Assembly: GCA_030827135.1 (NCBI GenBank)
Contig: JAURFE010000009.1
Location: forward strand, 1-49,710
DNA from: Vicinamibacterales bacterium
Lineage (GTDB): Bacteria; Acidobacteriota; Vicinamibacteria; Vicinamibacterales; SCN-69-37
DNA: 49,710 nucleotides
Reading direction: 5' to 3'
Under the pieces are notes generated by a model, which was not told where the DNA came from, made no database searches, and worked only from the letters and a program-made list of their open reading frames with translations. Positions 40,089 to 48,202 of the stretch are shown in pieces; within the stretch, counting starts at the first letter, position 1, and the number at the start of each line of letters is the position of its first letter. The position numbers and the translations under genes are program-made.

Positions 40089-41112
40089 ATGGCTGCCGGC
40101 CTCGATGAGCCTTCCGACGACGTCACGCGTCTTCAGCGTGAGGTGAGGCACCTGCGCGAGCTGTTGGACCGTCGCGAACAGGAACTCCGCGAGTCACAAG
40201 CCGTCGCGCAGGTCGGATCCTGGACCACCGACCTGTCGACGTTCGCCGTGTCCTGGTCGCCTGAAACCCACCGCATCTCGCGTGCTTCTCGAGACGTTTC
40301 CCCAGGGAGTCACGGTGCAGGTGGACGCGCCGATCGACCTGCCGCCGGTCAGTGGTGATGTGACCCAGCTGCATCAGGTCATCATGAATCTGGCCGTCAA
40401 TGCGCGGGATGCCGTTGGCGCCACAGGCCGCGTCGACGTTCGCTTGTCCGAAATCGCGATTCCCACGGGGCGGGGCGTGCAGATCGAAGTGGAGGACAAC
40501 GGCTGTGGCATGTCGCCCGCCGTCCTGGATCAGATGTTCGATCCGTTCTTCACCACCAAGGCCGTGGGGCACGGCACCGGGCTGGGCCTCGCCACCGTGC
40601 AGAGTATTGTCGCGGCACACGGAGGCGTCATTTCGGTCTCGAGTGAGGTCGGCCGCGGGAGCCTGTTTCAGGTGGTGTTGCCGGCGTCAGCAGCCGAAGG
40701 CGCGCCCGATCCGGAGTCCTCCGCGGTCGATCTGCCGAACGGCGCCAGGCAGACGGTGCTTGTGGTGGACGACGAAGAGGGCATTCTGCAGCTGGCGCGC
40801 AAGACACTGGAGCGCCACGGGTACCAGGTCAGGGTCGCGCGTCACGGCGGGGAAGCCGTAGACATCTACGCTCAGGATCCGGGGGCGATCAGTGTCGTCA
40901 TTACCGACATCTCGATGCCGGTCATGGACGGCCCCACGGCAATCAGGCTGCTGCGCGCGATCGATCCGGACGTGCGCATCATTGCGTCGAGCGGTCTCGA
41001 AGCAGTCGGCGCCGCCGCCAAGGCGATTGGCAGCGGGTCGGTGCTGTTTATTCCAAAGCCGTACAGCGCAGAGGTCCTGCTGCGCGCCGTTGGCAGGGCG
41101 ATCGCCGAGTAG
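40089..41112 (+). pseudogene. Hybrid sensor histidine kinase with internal deletion
   Basis: The first 63 or so codons encode a coiled-coil start (REVRHLRELLDRREQELRE) and the beginning of a PAS domain (VGSWTTDLSTFAVSWSPETH). The frame then shifts at about 40278. From GTG 40282 a second frame (276 aa) continues from RVLLETFPQG into a complete HATPase domain (MNLAVNARDAV, DNGCGMS, FFTTKAVGHGTGLGL) and a receiver domain (LVVDDEEG, ITDISMPVMDG, FIPKPYS). The rest of PAS and the whole HisKA helix pair with the phospho-accepting His are absent. The downstream part might still be expressed as an ATPase-receiver protein. Confidence 0.85.
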
Positions 41113-41135
41113 TGGCGCACACAACCCCGCGCGCT

Positions 41136-42347
41136 CTACTTCACAAACGCGAGCAGCTGCGCTGACGACTGGTACCCCGACACGGACTTCACCGCGCGAC
41201 CTGTCGCGGGATCCACAATCACCATCGTCGGATACCCCGTGACGTTGAACCGCCTGACGTGGGCCTTCTCGATGTCGCCGTCGAGCTTCACGCCGACGTA
41301 GCCGGCGTTGAGGGCTGCGGCGACTTCTCCGTCAGTCCAAATCCACTCATCCATCGTCTTGCACGGGCCGCACCACGTGGTCTCGAAGTCGATGAAGACA
41401 CGTTTGCCCGTGGTCCTGGCGGTCGCGATGGCGTCGTCAAGCGAGTGGCTCCACGTCACCGCGGCTTTGGTGCGCGCGCGCGGCCGTTCGCTTGCCAGCA
41501 TGTCGTCGGGCAGCCGGTCTTCGGCTTTCGACACCGGATGATCCACCACGGCGAACGTCACCGACGAACCGTCCTTCGCGAATGACCGGAACTCAAGCAC
41601 GAGGTCCTTCGCGCCACCGCCGCGTTCGACGAACATGAACCGTGAAGTGTCGCGTGCCTCCGTGATGGAGAGCACGGCCGTCGGCGCGTTGGGCATCGAC
41701 GCCTGCACCACGCTCCACGAATCCCCTGGGCCGTAGAGGGCATCGTTGTTGCCATCCATCGCCGCCACCAGCGCCGGGACGCCGTGGATGGTGACCGTCC
41801 CCGATCGCCAGGATCCGCGCGAGTACCTGAGGATGTCGGCGACACGCGCCCCATCCTCCCGCACGATCCAGAAGTTGACGATGTACGGTTCCGTGCGCTC
41901 GGGCGCCGCAAACCGAATCCGCAGATCCACCGCGCTGAACGAACTCCACCACGCCTTGGTTTTTTCGTTCTGCGTGGGTGTCGTCACGACGGCGGGCCCG
42001 TCGTCGCTGAAGTCGCCGTTGCGGTTGGCGTCAATGAACAGCTGCGAGAGGTCGGCCGGGTGTGCAGTGCCTGCGGTGGCCAGCACAGGAATCCACGCCG
42101 CGCGATCCGGGCCGACCTGGATCATGCCGCGCATCGCAGGTCGCACGGCGCCCCTCGGGAGCACCTGTCCCGCCGGCAGGGGCGTCAGCGAGACCTGCGT
42201 GCCCTTGGGGCTGAAGTTCGGCCGCGGTCCCTTGCCGTCAGGTGCGTGATAAGTGAGTGGAACCGTGATGACCGTGGCCGGCTGTGTTGCCAGCACCCCG
42301 GTCCACGCTCCAGCCACAATAACAAGTGCCAGTCCCCATCTGCTCAC
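41136..42347 (-). CDS. Secreted thioredoxin-fold protein with a large N-terminal domain
   Basis: 403 aa. A signal peptide (about 1-20) and a beta-rich N-terminal region of unknown type (about 25-285, including DANRNGDFSDDGP, a Ca-binding-like Asp loop) precede a C-terminal thioredoxin domain. That domain has TTWCGPCKTMDEW and the cis-Pro region GYPTMVIVDP. The GTG start lies 1 nt after the upstream gene's stop; the ribosome-binding site AAGGAG is within that gene. Third gene of a redox operon. It probably receives electrons from the DsbD-like protein. Confidence 0.85.
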   Translation of the reverse strand: MSRWGLALVIVAGAWTGVLATQPATVITVPLTYHAPDGKGPRPNFSPKGTQVSLTPLPAGQVLPRGAVRPAMRGMIQVGPDRAAWIPVLATAGTAHPADLSQLFIDANRNGDFSDDGPAVVTTPTQNEKTKAWWSSFSAVDLRIRFAAPERTEPYIVNFWIVREDGARVADILRYSRGSWRSGTVTIHGVPALVAAMDGNNDALYGPGDSWSVVQASMPNAPTAVLSITEARDTSRFMFVERGGGAKDLVLEFRSFAKDGSSVTFAVVDHPVSKAEDRLPDDMLASERPRARTKAAVTWSHSLDDAIATARTTGKRVFIDFETTWCGPCKTMDEWIWTDGEVAAALNAGYVGVKLDGDIEKAHVRRFNVTGYPTMVIVDPATGRAVKSVSGYQSSAQLLAFVK

Positions 42348-42348
42348 G

Positions 42349-43620
42349 TCAGCGCTCCTTCAACAGCTTTTCAATCAGGTCAGCCAGAAATGGTTCATTT
42401 GTGTCGTCGTAGCCGACCATGATGAGGCGAATCTTACCGTGGCGGTCGATCAGATGGATCTGCGGAATGCCGCCGACCCGGTACGCGGCATCGTTGGGAT
42501 TTTCGACGGCCACGTACGAGCCATCGGCCTGACGCACGGGGAGTGAACGCTGGTCCGCCACGGCGATGGGCACACGCAGCCCTTCGTGCTCCCAGTACTC
42601 GCGGTCGCGCTCGAACTCGACCTCGGCCGTGAGGGGGCGCTCCGTGCCGAAGTAGCCATACAACTCCGTGGCCATCACCACGCGGAATCCCTGGGACTCG
42701 TATTTCGCGAGCAGTCGCTTCAGGCCGGGGTAACTCTCCTTGCAGGGCACACACCAATGTGCGGTGAATTCCAGCAGCGTCACCGCATCCGTCATCGGCA
42801 TGGTGGTGTTGGCGGGCGCGTTGAGCCAGCGGGGGGCGACGATCGGGGCACCCACCGTGCCGATGAGGGCGTATCGCGCGATGGCGGAATCGAGCATGCG
42901 GTCCGCGTTCGGCAGACTGCCCCAGTCCTTGCGTGCCGAGGCCAGAAGCGCGCGTGCGCGCTCGGTATGGCCGCGGCCGGCCAGGGCTTCAGCCATGTTG
43001 ATGTGGGCGCCGACCACGCTGATGCCGAATTGGGTGCGCTGGGCCTGGCTGAATGTGCGCGCGCGTTCGATGAGCCACGTCGAGTGTTTGATGATGCCGT
43101 CGTCGATGTCATCGCCCCGGTAGTACCCGTTCATGCGGTTGTGGGTGGTGACCTTGAGGTCGAGCAGGTCGTCGCCATCGGCCCCCACGAGACGGTCGAG
43201 CTCGTCAACAAAACGCTCGAGCCGCGCGTTGCGCTCTGCGGATTTTGTGTCGCGCAGTCCGGTGGTGACGGCCTGAGCCAGCACCTCGGCCCGTGTGCGT
43301 GGTGCCAGCGTGCGGGAGGCCAGCGCGCGATCGAGTGCGGCCTGTGCAAGCGCCGGTTGCGCGGCCTCGGTATACAACGCGATGAGCGCCGGGAGATCGG
43401 TCTCTCGCGCAGTGGACACGGAAAACTGCGCGGCACAGGCCTGCGCGGCCGCGACCTTGTCCGCGTCGATCTTCCGCACGGCTTCGGCCGTCACCCGTGG
43501 CAGTGCGCGTTGTTGAGCCACGACAAAGTCACGAGCGGCCTTGACGCAGCCGTCCGGTGTGGTCGGCTGGACGGGAGTCGCTTGCAGCAGGACGACGACG
43601 ACGGAGGTCAACAGGAACAT
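42349..43620 (-). CDS. TlpA/ResA-like thioredoxin-fold protein
   Basis: 423 aa. A signal peptide is followed by a helical, TPR-like N-terminal half (about 25-265) and a C-terminal TlpA-type domain. The redox motif is HWCVPCKESYPGL, with the cis-Pro segment VGGIPQIHLIDRHGKIR. Such proteins reduce periplasmic disulfides, for example during cytochrome c maturation. Second gene of the operon, 12 nt after dsbD. Confidence 0.87.
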   Translation of the reverse strand: MFLLTSVVVVLLQATPVQPTTPDGCVKAARDFVVAQQRALPRVTAEAVRKIDADKVAAAQACAAQFSVSTARETDLPALIALYTEAAQPALAQAALDRALASRTLAPRTRAEVLAQAVTTGLRDTKSAERNARLERFVDELDRLVGADGDDLLDLKVTTHNRMNGYYRGDDIDDGIIKHSTWLIERARTFSQAQRTQFGISVVGAHINMAEALAGRGHTERARALLASARKDWGSLPNADRMLDSAIARYALIGTVGAPIVAPRWLNAPANTTMPMTDAVTLLEFTAHWCVPCKESYPGLKRLLAKYESQGFRVVMATELYGYFGTERPLTAEVEFERDREYWEHEGLRVPIAVADQRSLPVRQADGSYVAVENPNDAAYRVGGIPQIHLIDRHGKIRLIMVGYDDTNEPFLADLIEKLLKER

Positions 43621-43632
43621 GGCAGTGCCTTT

Positions 43633-45495
43633 CTATCGGAGTCCGCGTTGCAGAAACGACACGAAGTGCTGGGTGTCGCGTGTCAGGCCGCCAAAAGCGA
43701 CCTGCGGTGTTCCGGAGGGCGAGAGTATCGCGTAGTAGGGGAGGGCGACTGTTCCAAATGTGTCGCGTTGAAGATTCTGAAACCTGCGGTAGACCTCGCC
43801 CCGGCCGTCGGTATAGAGCCGTACCCGGACGTACCGCGCCAGTTCCCGCGAGACCTCGGGCTGCGTGAACATGTTGGCCTCCATCCAGCGGCAATTGGTG
43901 CAGGTGTAGCCAGTGAAATCCACGAGGATGGGCTGGTTGCCGTCGGTGGCCTGCGCCAGGGCGCCCTCGTAGTCGTTGACGATCCACGGGAGCTCACCGT
44001 CTTCGCCCCCGCCGAGTTCGCCTGGTGGCAGGAAGGCCTCAAGTTCGCCGAGGCGGTGCCCTGCGAGTCCGGTACCCAACCACACGGTCAACACTCCCGC
44101 GGCGAGCGTCGTGGCCCATCGTGCCGCGCCTGGCCGGGACAATCGTGGGGCGTGGCCCAGTCGCAGCAGGCCGGCGAGATAGGCGACGAGCACCGCACCG
44201 ATCACGATCCACGCGGCGATGACCACATCGCGCGTGAAGACACCCCAGCTCCAGACGAGATCGACGTTGGAGAGGAACTTCAGAGCCGCGGCCAGTTCGA
44301 GCAGCCCCATCGTGGCTTTGACGGAGAGCAACCATGCGCCCGATCGCGGGAGGGCGGCGACCGCCTGCGGCGCCCAGGCCAGCAGGACAAACGGCAGCGC
44401 AAAGACCGATGAGAATACGAGGAGCCCCGCGAGCGGCCACTGCCAGTCACCCTGTGCAGCGACGACCAGCAAGGTACCGAGGAACGGCGCCGTGCAGGTG
44501 AACGACGTGAGCGTGAAGGCCAGACCCATGAGGACGGTGCCGACGTACCGGCTGCGGCCGGCATCCAGTGTTGCGGCGGTCGTGAGCAGGCCGGAAGGCA
44601 GTGCGAGGGTGAAGGCGCCGAACAGGTTGAGGGCAAACGTGATGAACAACACGGCAATGCCGAGGTTCAGCCACGGATTGGCCGCGAACTGATTGAGTCC
44701 GGCTGCGCCGAATCCGATCGCCAGGACCGCCCCGACGGCCGTGAACGTCAGCACGATCCCGCCGCCATACACGAGGGCCTGCGTCACCGCGCGTCTGCGG
44801 TCCTTTTCGGCTCGTGAGGTGAAGTACGAGACGGTGATCGGCACCATCGGAAACACGCACGGCGTCAGCAGTGACAGCGCGCCCATCAGTGCGGCGAGTG
44901 CGAGGTAGGCGCCGAGTGTGGTTGCCGTGGTGGCGGCGGCCATGTCTTCCACGGTTGACCGCGGTCCGTCGGTCGGGTCGCGTGGGCTTGGCACGATGGC
45001 CTGGGCGTCGGCCCCGGTGCCCGGCACCAGTATCGAAAGGCTGATGCGGTCGGTGGTTGGCGGCAGGCAGAAGCGTTCAGTGCACGTCTGGTATGTCGCC
45101 TCGATATCCACCGGCATGCGGCCGGCCGCGTCTGCGGGAATCCGCACCGGCACATAGAAGGTGGCCGCTTCCGAGTGGTACTGCGTGTCGATGTTGAAGT
45201 TCGCGTCGAAGGCAGAGAACGGCAGGGGGGCGATGACGTTGCCGTCCAACACCACTCGTGACCCCTCCGGCACGGCGATGCGCAACGGTTGCGGGCCGGC
45301 GCCCTCCTGCGTGAGGGCGTACATCTTCCATCCGGGATCAATCGACCCGTCGAGCACGATCTCGACTGTGGAGCCGGGAGCCACGACGGCGGCTGCGTCG
45401 ATCGACGCCTTCCATCGGACCACAACCTGGTCCGGCACCTGCCCCTGCAGTGTGCCGGTCGCGATCAACAGGACCGTGACAATCGCCAAGCGCAT
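43633..45495 (-). CDS. dsbD: DsbD-type thiol:disulfide interchange protein
   Basis: 620 aa. A signal peptide is followed by the DsbD-alpha domain (about 25-165; CTERFC, catalytic pair). An eight-helix membrane domain holds the two buried cysteines (LLTPCVFPMVPIT and TSFTCTAPF). The C-terminal thioredoxin-like domain has DFTGYTCTNCRWME. It moves electrons from cytosolic thioredoxin across the membrane to periplasmic proteins, probably the two thioredoxin-fold proteins encoded just downstream. The upstream side is an octamer repeat array that touches the start codon and supplies a GAGGT that could serve as ribosome-binding site. Confidence 0.93.
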   Translation of the reverse strand: MRLAIVTVLLIATGTLQGQVPDQVVVRWKASIDAAAVVAPGSTVEIVLDGSIDPGWKMYALTQEGAGPQPLRIAVPEGSRVVLDGNVIAPLPFSAFDANFNIDTQYHSEAATFYVPVRIPADAAGRMPVDIEATYQTCTERFCLPPTTDRISLSILVPGTGADAQAIVPSPRDPTDGPRSTVEDMAAATTATTLGAYLALAALMGALSLLTPCVFPMVPITVSYFTSRAEKDRRRAVTQALVYGGGIVLTFTAVGAVLAIGFGAAGLNQFAANPWLNLGIAVLFITFALNLFGAFTLALPSGLLTTAATLDAGRSRYVGTVLMGLAFTLTSFTCTAPFLGTLLVVAAQGDWQWPLAGLLVFSSVFALPFVLLAWAPQAVAALPRSGAWLLSVKATMGLLELAAALKFLSNVDLVWSWGVFTRDVVIAAWIVIGAVLVAYLAGLLRLGHAPRLSRPGAARWATTLAAGVLTVWLGTGLAGHRLGELEAFLPPGELGGGEDGELPWIVNDYEGALAQATDGNQPILVDFTGYTCTNCRWMEANMFTQPEVSRELARYVRVRLYTDGRGEVYRRFQNLQRDTFGTVALPYYAILSPSGTPQVAFGGLTRDTQHFVSFLQRGLR

Positions 45496-45566
45496 TCGGA
45501 ACCTCGGAACTACGGACCCTCGGAACTACGGACCTTCGGGACCCCGGAACCCCGGAACTTCGCAGC
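45495..45566. repeat. Octamer tandem array, type C (dsbD / spermidine-synthase-like gap)
   Basis: Eight period-8 units (TTCGGAAC, CTCGGAAC, TACGGACC, CTCGGAAC, TACGGACC, TTCGGGAC, CCCGGAAC, CCCGGAAC) run from 45495 to 45558, with a decayed unit to 45566. The array begins at the dsbD start codon on the minus strand and ends about 30 nt before the -10 of the plus-strand gene. It fills most of the divergent promoter region. Confidence 0.88.
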
Positions 45567-45597
45567 CGCGGTTCAGTAAACGACGGAGTCGCTTTGA

Positions 45598-45603
45598 TAG
45601 TAT
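45598..45603 (+). promoter_or_regulatory. -10 box (TAGTAT) for the spermidine-synthase-like gene
   Basis: TAGTAT-GCGCGGTCT-ATG: the box ends 9 nt before the start codon, without a clear ribosome-binding site. This is the same TAnnnT-GCGC pattern seen before other genes here. Confidence 0.45.
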
Positions 45604-45612
45604 GCGCGGTCT

Positions 45613-48048
45613 ATGAAGGAATCCGGCGTTCCAGCCCGTACTCTTGACCGTGCGTTGCCAGCCATGCTGGCGTTGTTTGTGGGAAGCGGCGCCGCCGCGC
45701 TGATCTACGAAGTGGTCTGGTTTCAGATGCTCCAGCTGTCGCTGGGGTCGTCGGCCGTCTCCATGGGCGTGCTGCTCGGTGTGTTCATGGGCGGCATGGG
45801 ACTTGGCAGCTGGCTGTTCCCCAAGAAGGTGGACAAGAGACATCACCCGCTGAAGGTCTACGCCTATCTGGAACTTGGCATCGGCGCCTGCGGGTTGCTG
45901 GTCCTCCTGATTGTGCCGCTCCTTGGTGGGGTCTACACGGCCATCGCGGGCACGGGGCAGTTCAGCGTGTTTCTGCGCGGCCTGGTCGCGGCGCTGGTGC
46001 TGTTGCCGCCGACGCTGATGATGGGCGCCACGTTGCCGGCCATCGCGCGGTACGTTGAGACCACGCCGAAAGGCGTGTCCTGGATGGGCTTCTTCTACGG
46101 CGGCAACATCGCCGGTGCGGTCATCGGCACCCTGCTGGCCGGGTTCTACCTGCTGCGCGTGCACGACATGATGATTGCGACGTTTGTAGCCGTGCTGTTC
46201 AACATCGCGGTTGGCGGCCTGGCCCTGCTGCTGGCGAAGTCGGCGTCCTACGAGCCGGCCGGCGTCCACGTCAAGGATCCGGTCATCGAACCCGGCGCGC
46301 GCGTGGTGTACATCGCCATCGCGTTGTCCGGTCTGACGGCGCTCGCGTCGCAGGTCATCTGGGCGCGCGTGTTGTCGCTGCTCATCGGCGCCACGGTCTA
46401 CACATTCTCGTTGATTCTGGCGGTCTTCCTTGTGGGCCTGGGCATCGGATCCAGCCTCGGCTCCGCGATGGCGTCCAGTCTGAAACATCCGCGCGTCGCC
46501 CTCGGGTGGGTGCAGATGTTGTTGTGCGTGGCGCTGGCGTATGCCGCCTACATGACGACCGCATCGATGCCGTTCTGGCCGATCAATCCATCCATCTCGA
46601 GTGACATCTTCTTCAACTTCCAGCTCGACATCATGCGCGCGGCCTTTGTCGTGCTGCCCGGTGCCATTCTCTGGGGCATGAGCTTCCCGCTGGCGCTGGC
46701 CTCGGTGGCCGAAAAGGGCCAGGACCCGGCCCGCCTCGTCGGCGGTGTCTACGCCGCCAACACCGCAGGCGCCATCGTCGGCGCGCTCCTTGCCAGCCTG
46801 CTCGCGATTGCGATGATCGGTTCGCAGAACGCGCAGATGGTGCTCATCGGCCTGTCGGCGATTTCGGGACTCATACTGCTCGCCTCGCACGCGGATGAGA
46901 CGGGCAAGGGCAAGTCCCAGCTGGCCACCATGACCCTTCTGGTCCTGGTGACGGCCGGCGCCGGCCTGCTTGCGCGTTCGGTGCCGCCGATGCCCGGGTT
47001 GCTCGTCGCCTACGGCCGCTACGCGGCGACGTGGGTGGGGCAAAACGAAATCATCTACACGGGGGAAGGCATGACCGCGTCGGTCGCCGTGTCCCGCACC
47101 CCGAACGGTGTGCTCAACTACCACAATGCCGGCAAGGTGCAGGCGTCGAGTGAGCCCCAGGACATGCGCCTCCAGCGCATGCTCGGGCACATGACGACGC
47201 TCATCCCCGATAACCCGAAGACCGTGGTGGTCATCGGGTGCGGCGCCGGCGTCACCGCCGGCGCCGTCTCGATTGACCCCGTGCTGACTCAGGTGACGAT
47301 CGCGGAAATTGAGCCGCTGGTACCGCGGGTGGTCTCCACCTACTTCTCAGAGCACAACTTCGACGTCATCCGGAACCCGAAAGTACGTGTGCATCTCGAC
47401 GACGCGCGGCACTTTCTGCTGACGACCAAGGAGAAGTTTGACGCGATCACGTCCGACCCGCTTGATCCCTGGGTCAAGGGCGCGGCGACGCTGTACAGCC
47501 GAGAGTTTTTCGACGTCGTCAAGTCCCGGCTGAACCCCGGTGGCGTGGTCACCCTGTTCGTACAGCTCTACGAGAGCAGTGACGCGGCGGTGAAGAGTGA
47601 AATCGCGACGTTCCTTGAGGCATTCCCGCAGGGCGTGGTGTTTGCCAACACCATCAATGGGCAGGGCTACGACCTGGTGCTGGTTGGTCAGCTCGATCCA
47701 AAGCCGATTGATGTCGATCGCGTCCAGGCGCGGTTGAGTGACCCGGCCAACGCCGCCATCGCCCGGTCGCTCTCGGAGATCGGGATCTACTCGGCTGTCG
47801 ATCTCTTCGGCACCTACGGTGGTCGGAGGGACGACATGGGAGGCTGGCTCGCCGGCGCCCAGATCAACACCGATCGGAATCTCCGCCTCCAGTATCTGGC
47901 CGGTCTCGGCCTCAACAACTACAGGGCGGCAGAGATTTACCGCAACATGTCGGCCGAGAGCCGGTTCCCGGAAGGCCTCTTCACGGGCTCGGAGCAGACG
48001 ATGCAGGAGCTGCGCGACACGATTGCCAGGAATCACGGAAGGCAATAA
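45613..48048 (+). CDS. Membrane-fused spermidine synthase-like protein
   Basis: 811 aa. The N-terminal about 480 residues form a polytopic membrane region of roughly 12-14 helices with MFS-like repeats (GSGAAALIYEVVWFQML and LSGLTALASQVIWARVL are two internal copies). The C-terminal about 310 residues form a SpeE-like Rossmann domain: VVVIGCGAGVTAGAV, IAEIEPLVP, HLDDARHFLLTT and ITSDPLDPWVKGAATLYS. The catalytic Asp of aminopropyltransferases has a counterpart in SDP, but the GGGDGG motif reads GCGAGV, so the substrate may not be putrescine. Secreted genes of unknown function follow. Confidence 0.88.
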   Translation: MKESGVPARTLDRALPAMLALFVGSGAAALIYEVVWFQMLQLSLGSSAVSMGVLLGVFMGGMGLGSWLFPKKVDKRHHPLKVYAYLELGIGACGLLVLLIVPLLGGVYTAIAGTGQFSVFLRGLVAALVLLPPTLMMGATLPAIARYVETTPKGVSWMGFFYGGNIAGAVIGTLLAGFYLLRVHDMMIATFVAVLFNIAVGGLALLLAKSASYEPAGVHVKDPVIEPGARVVYIAIALSGLTALASQVIWARVLSLLIGATVYTFSLILAVFLVGLGIGSSLGSAMASSLKHPRVALGWVQMLLCVALAYAAYMTTASMPFWPINPSISSDIFFNFQLDIMRAAFVVLPGAILWGMSFPLALASVAEKGQDPARLVGGVYAANTAGAIVGALLASLLAIAMIGSQNAQMVLIGLSAISGLILLASHADETGKGKSQLATMTLLVLVTAGAGLLARSVPPMPGLLVAYGRYAATWVGQNEIIYTGEGMTASVAVSRTPNGVLNYHNAGKVQASSEPQDMRLQRMLGHMTTLIPDNPKTVVVIGCGAGVTAGAVSIDPVLTQVTIAEIEPLVPRVVSTYFSEHNFDVIRNPKVRVHLDDARHFLLTTKEKFDAITSDPLDPWVKGAATLYSREFFDVVKSRLNPGGVVTLFVQLYESSDAAVKSEIATFLEAFPQGVVFANTINGQGYDLVLVGQLDPKPIDVDRVQARLSDPANAAIARSLSEIGIYSAVDLFGTYGGRRDDMGGWLAGAQINTDRNLRLQYLAGLGLNNYRAAEIYRNMSAESRFPEGLFTGSEQTMQELRDTIARNHGRQ

Positions 48049-48052
48049 CAAA

Positions 48053-48170
48053 TAGGGCGATGGGGCAGTGGAATTCCCGCAATTGGTGAGTGAGTCAGTG
48101 GAATGACCCATTCCGTCACTGTGGAAATTCCATTCGCCCATTGCCCCATAGCCCCATAGCCTCATTCTCT
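48053..48170 (+). repeat. Octamer-based inverted repeat, type A copy 2
   Basis: The gap after the spermidine-synthase-like gene holds AATAGGGCGATGGGGCAGTGG-type sequence and, downstream, its approximate inverted complement (GCCCATTGCCCCATAG, about 48137-48160). The centre has its own stem (CAGTGGAATG against CATTCCGTCACTG). The 16-mer TGGAATTCCCGCAATT (48069-48084) is identical to 1890-1905, 46 kb away. It ends just before the next promoter. Confidence 0.82.
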
Positions 48171-48181
48171 TCCAGCCGTGT

Positions 48182-48187
48182 TAGCAT
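48182..48187 (+). promoter_or_regulatory. -10 box (TAGCAT) for the first secreted paralogue
   Basis: TAGCAT lies 15 nt before ATG 48203, with no ribosome-binding site between. It follows directly after the type A repeat. Confidence 0.4.
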
Positions 48188-48202
48188 CCGGGCCATTCGC
48201 GC

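Noticed and set aside
45526-47190. 554-codon minus-strand frame opposite the spermidine-synthase-like gene
   Set aside because: Very His/Arg/Asp/Gln-rich antisense translation without domains; the plus-strand protein has clear membrane and SpeE-like motifs.
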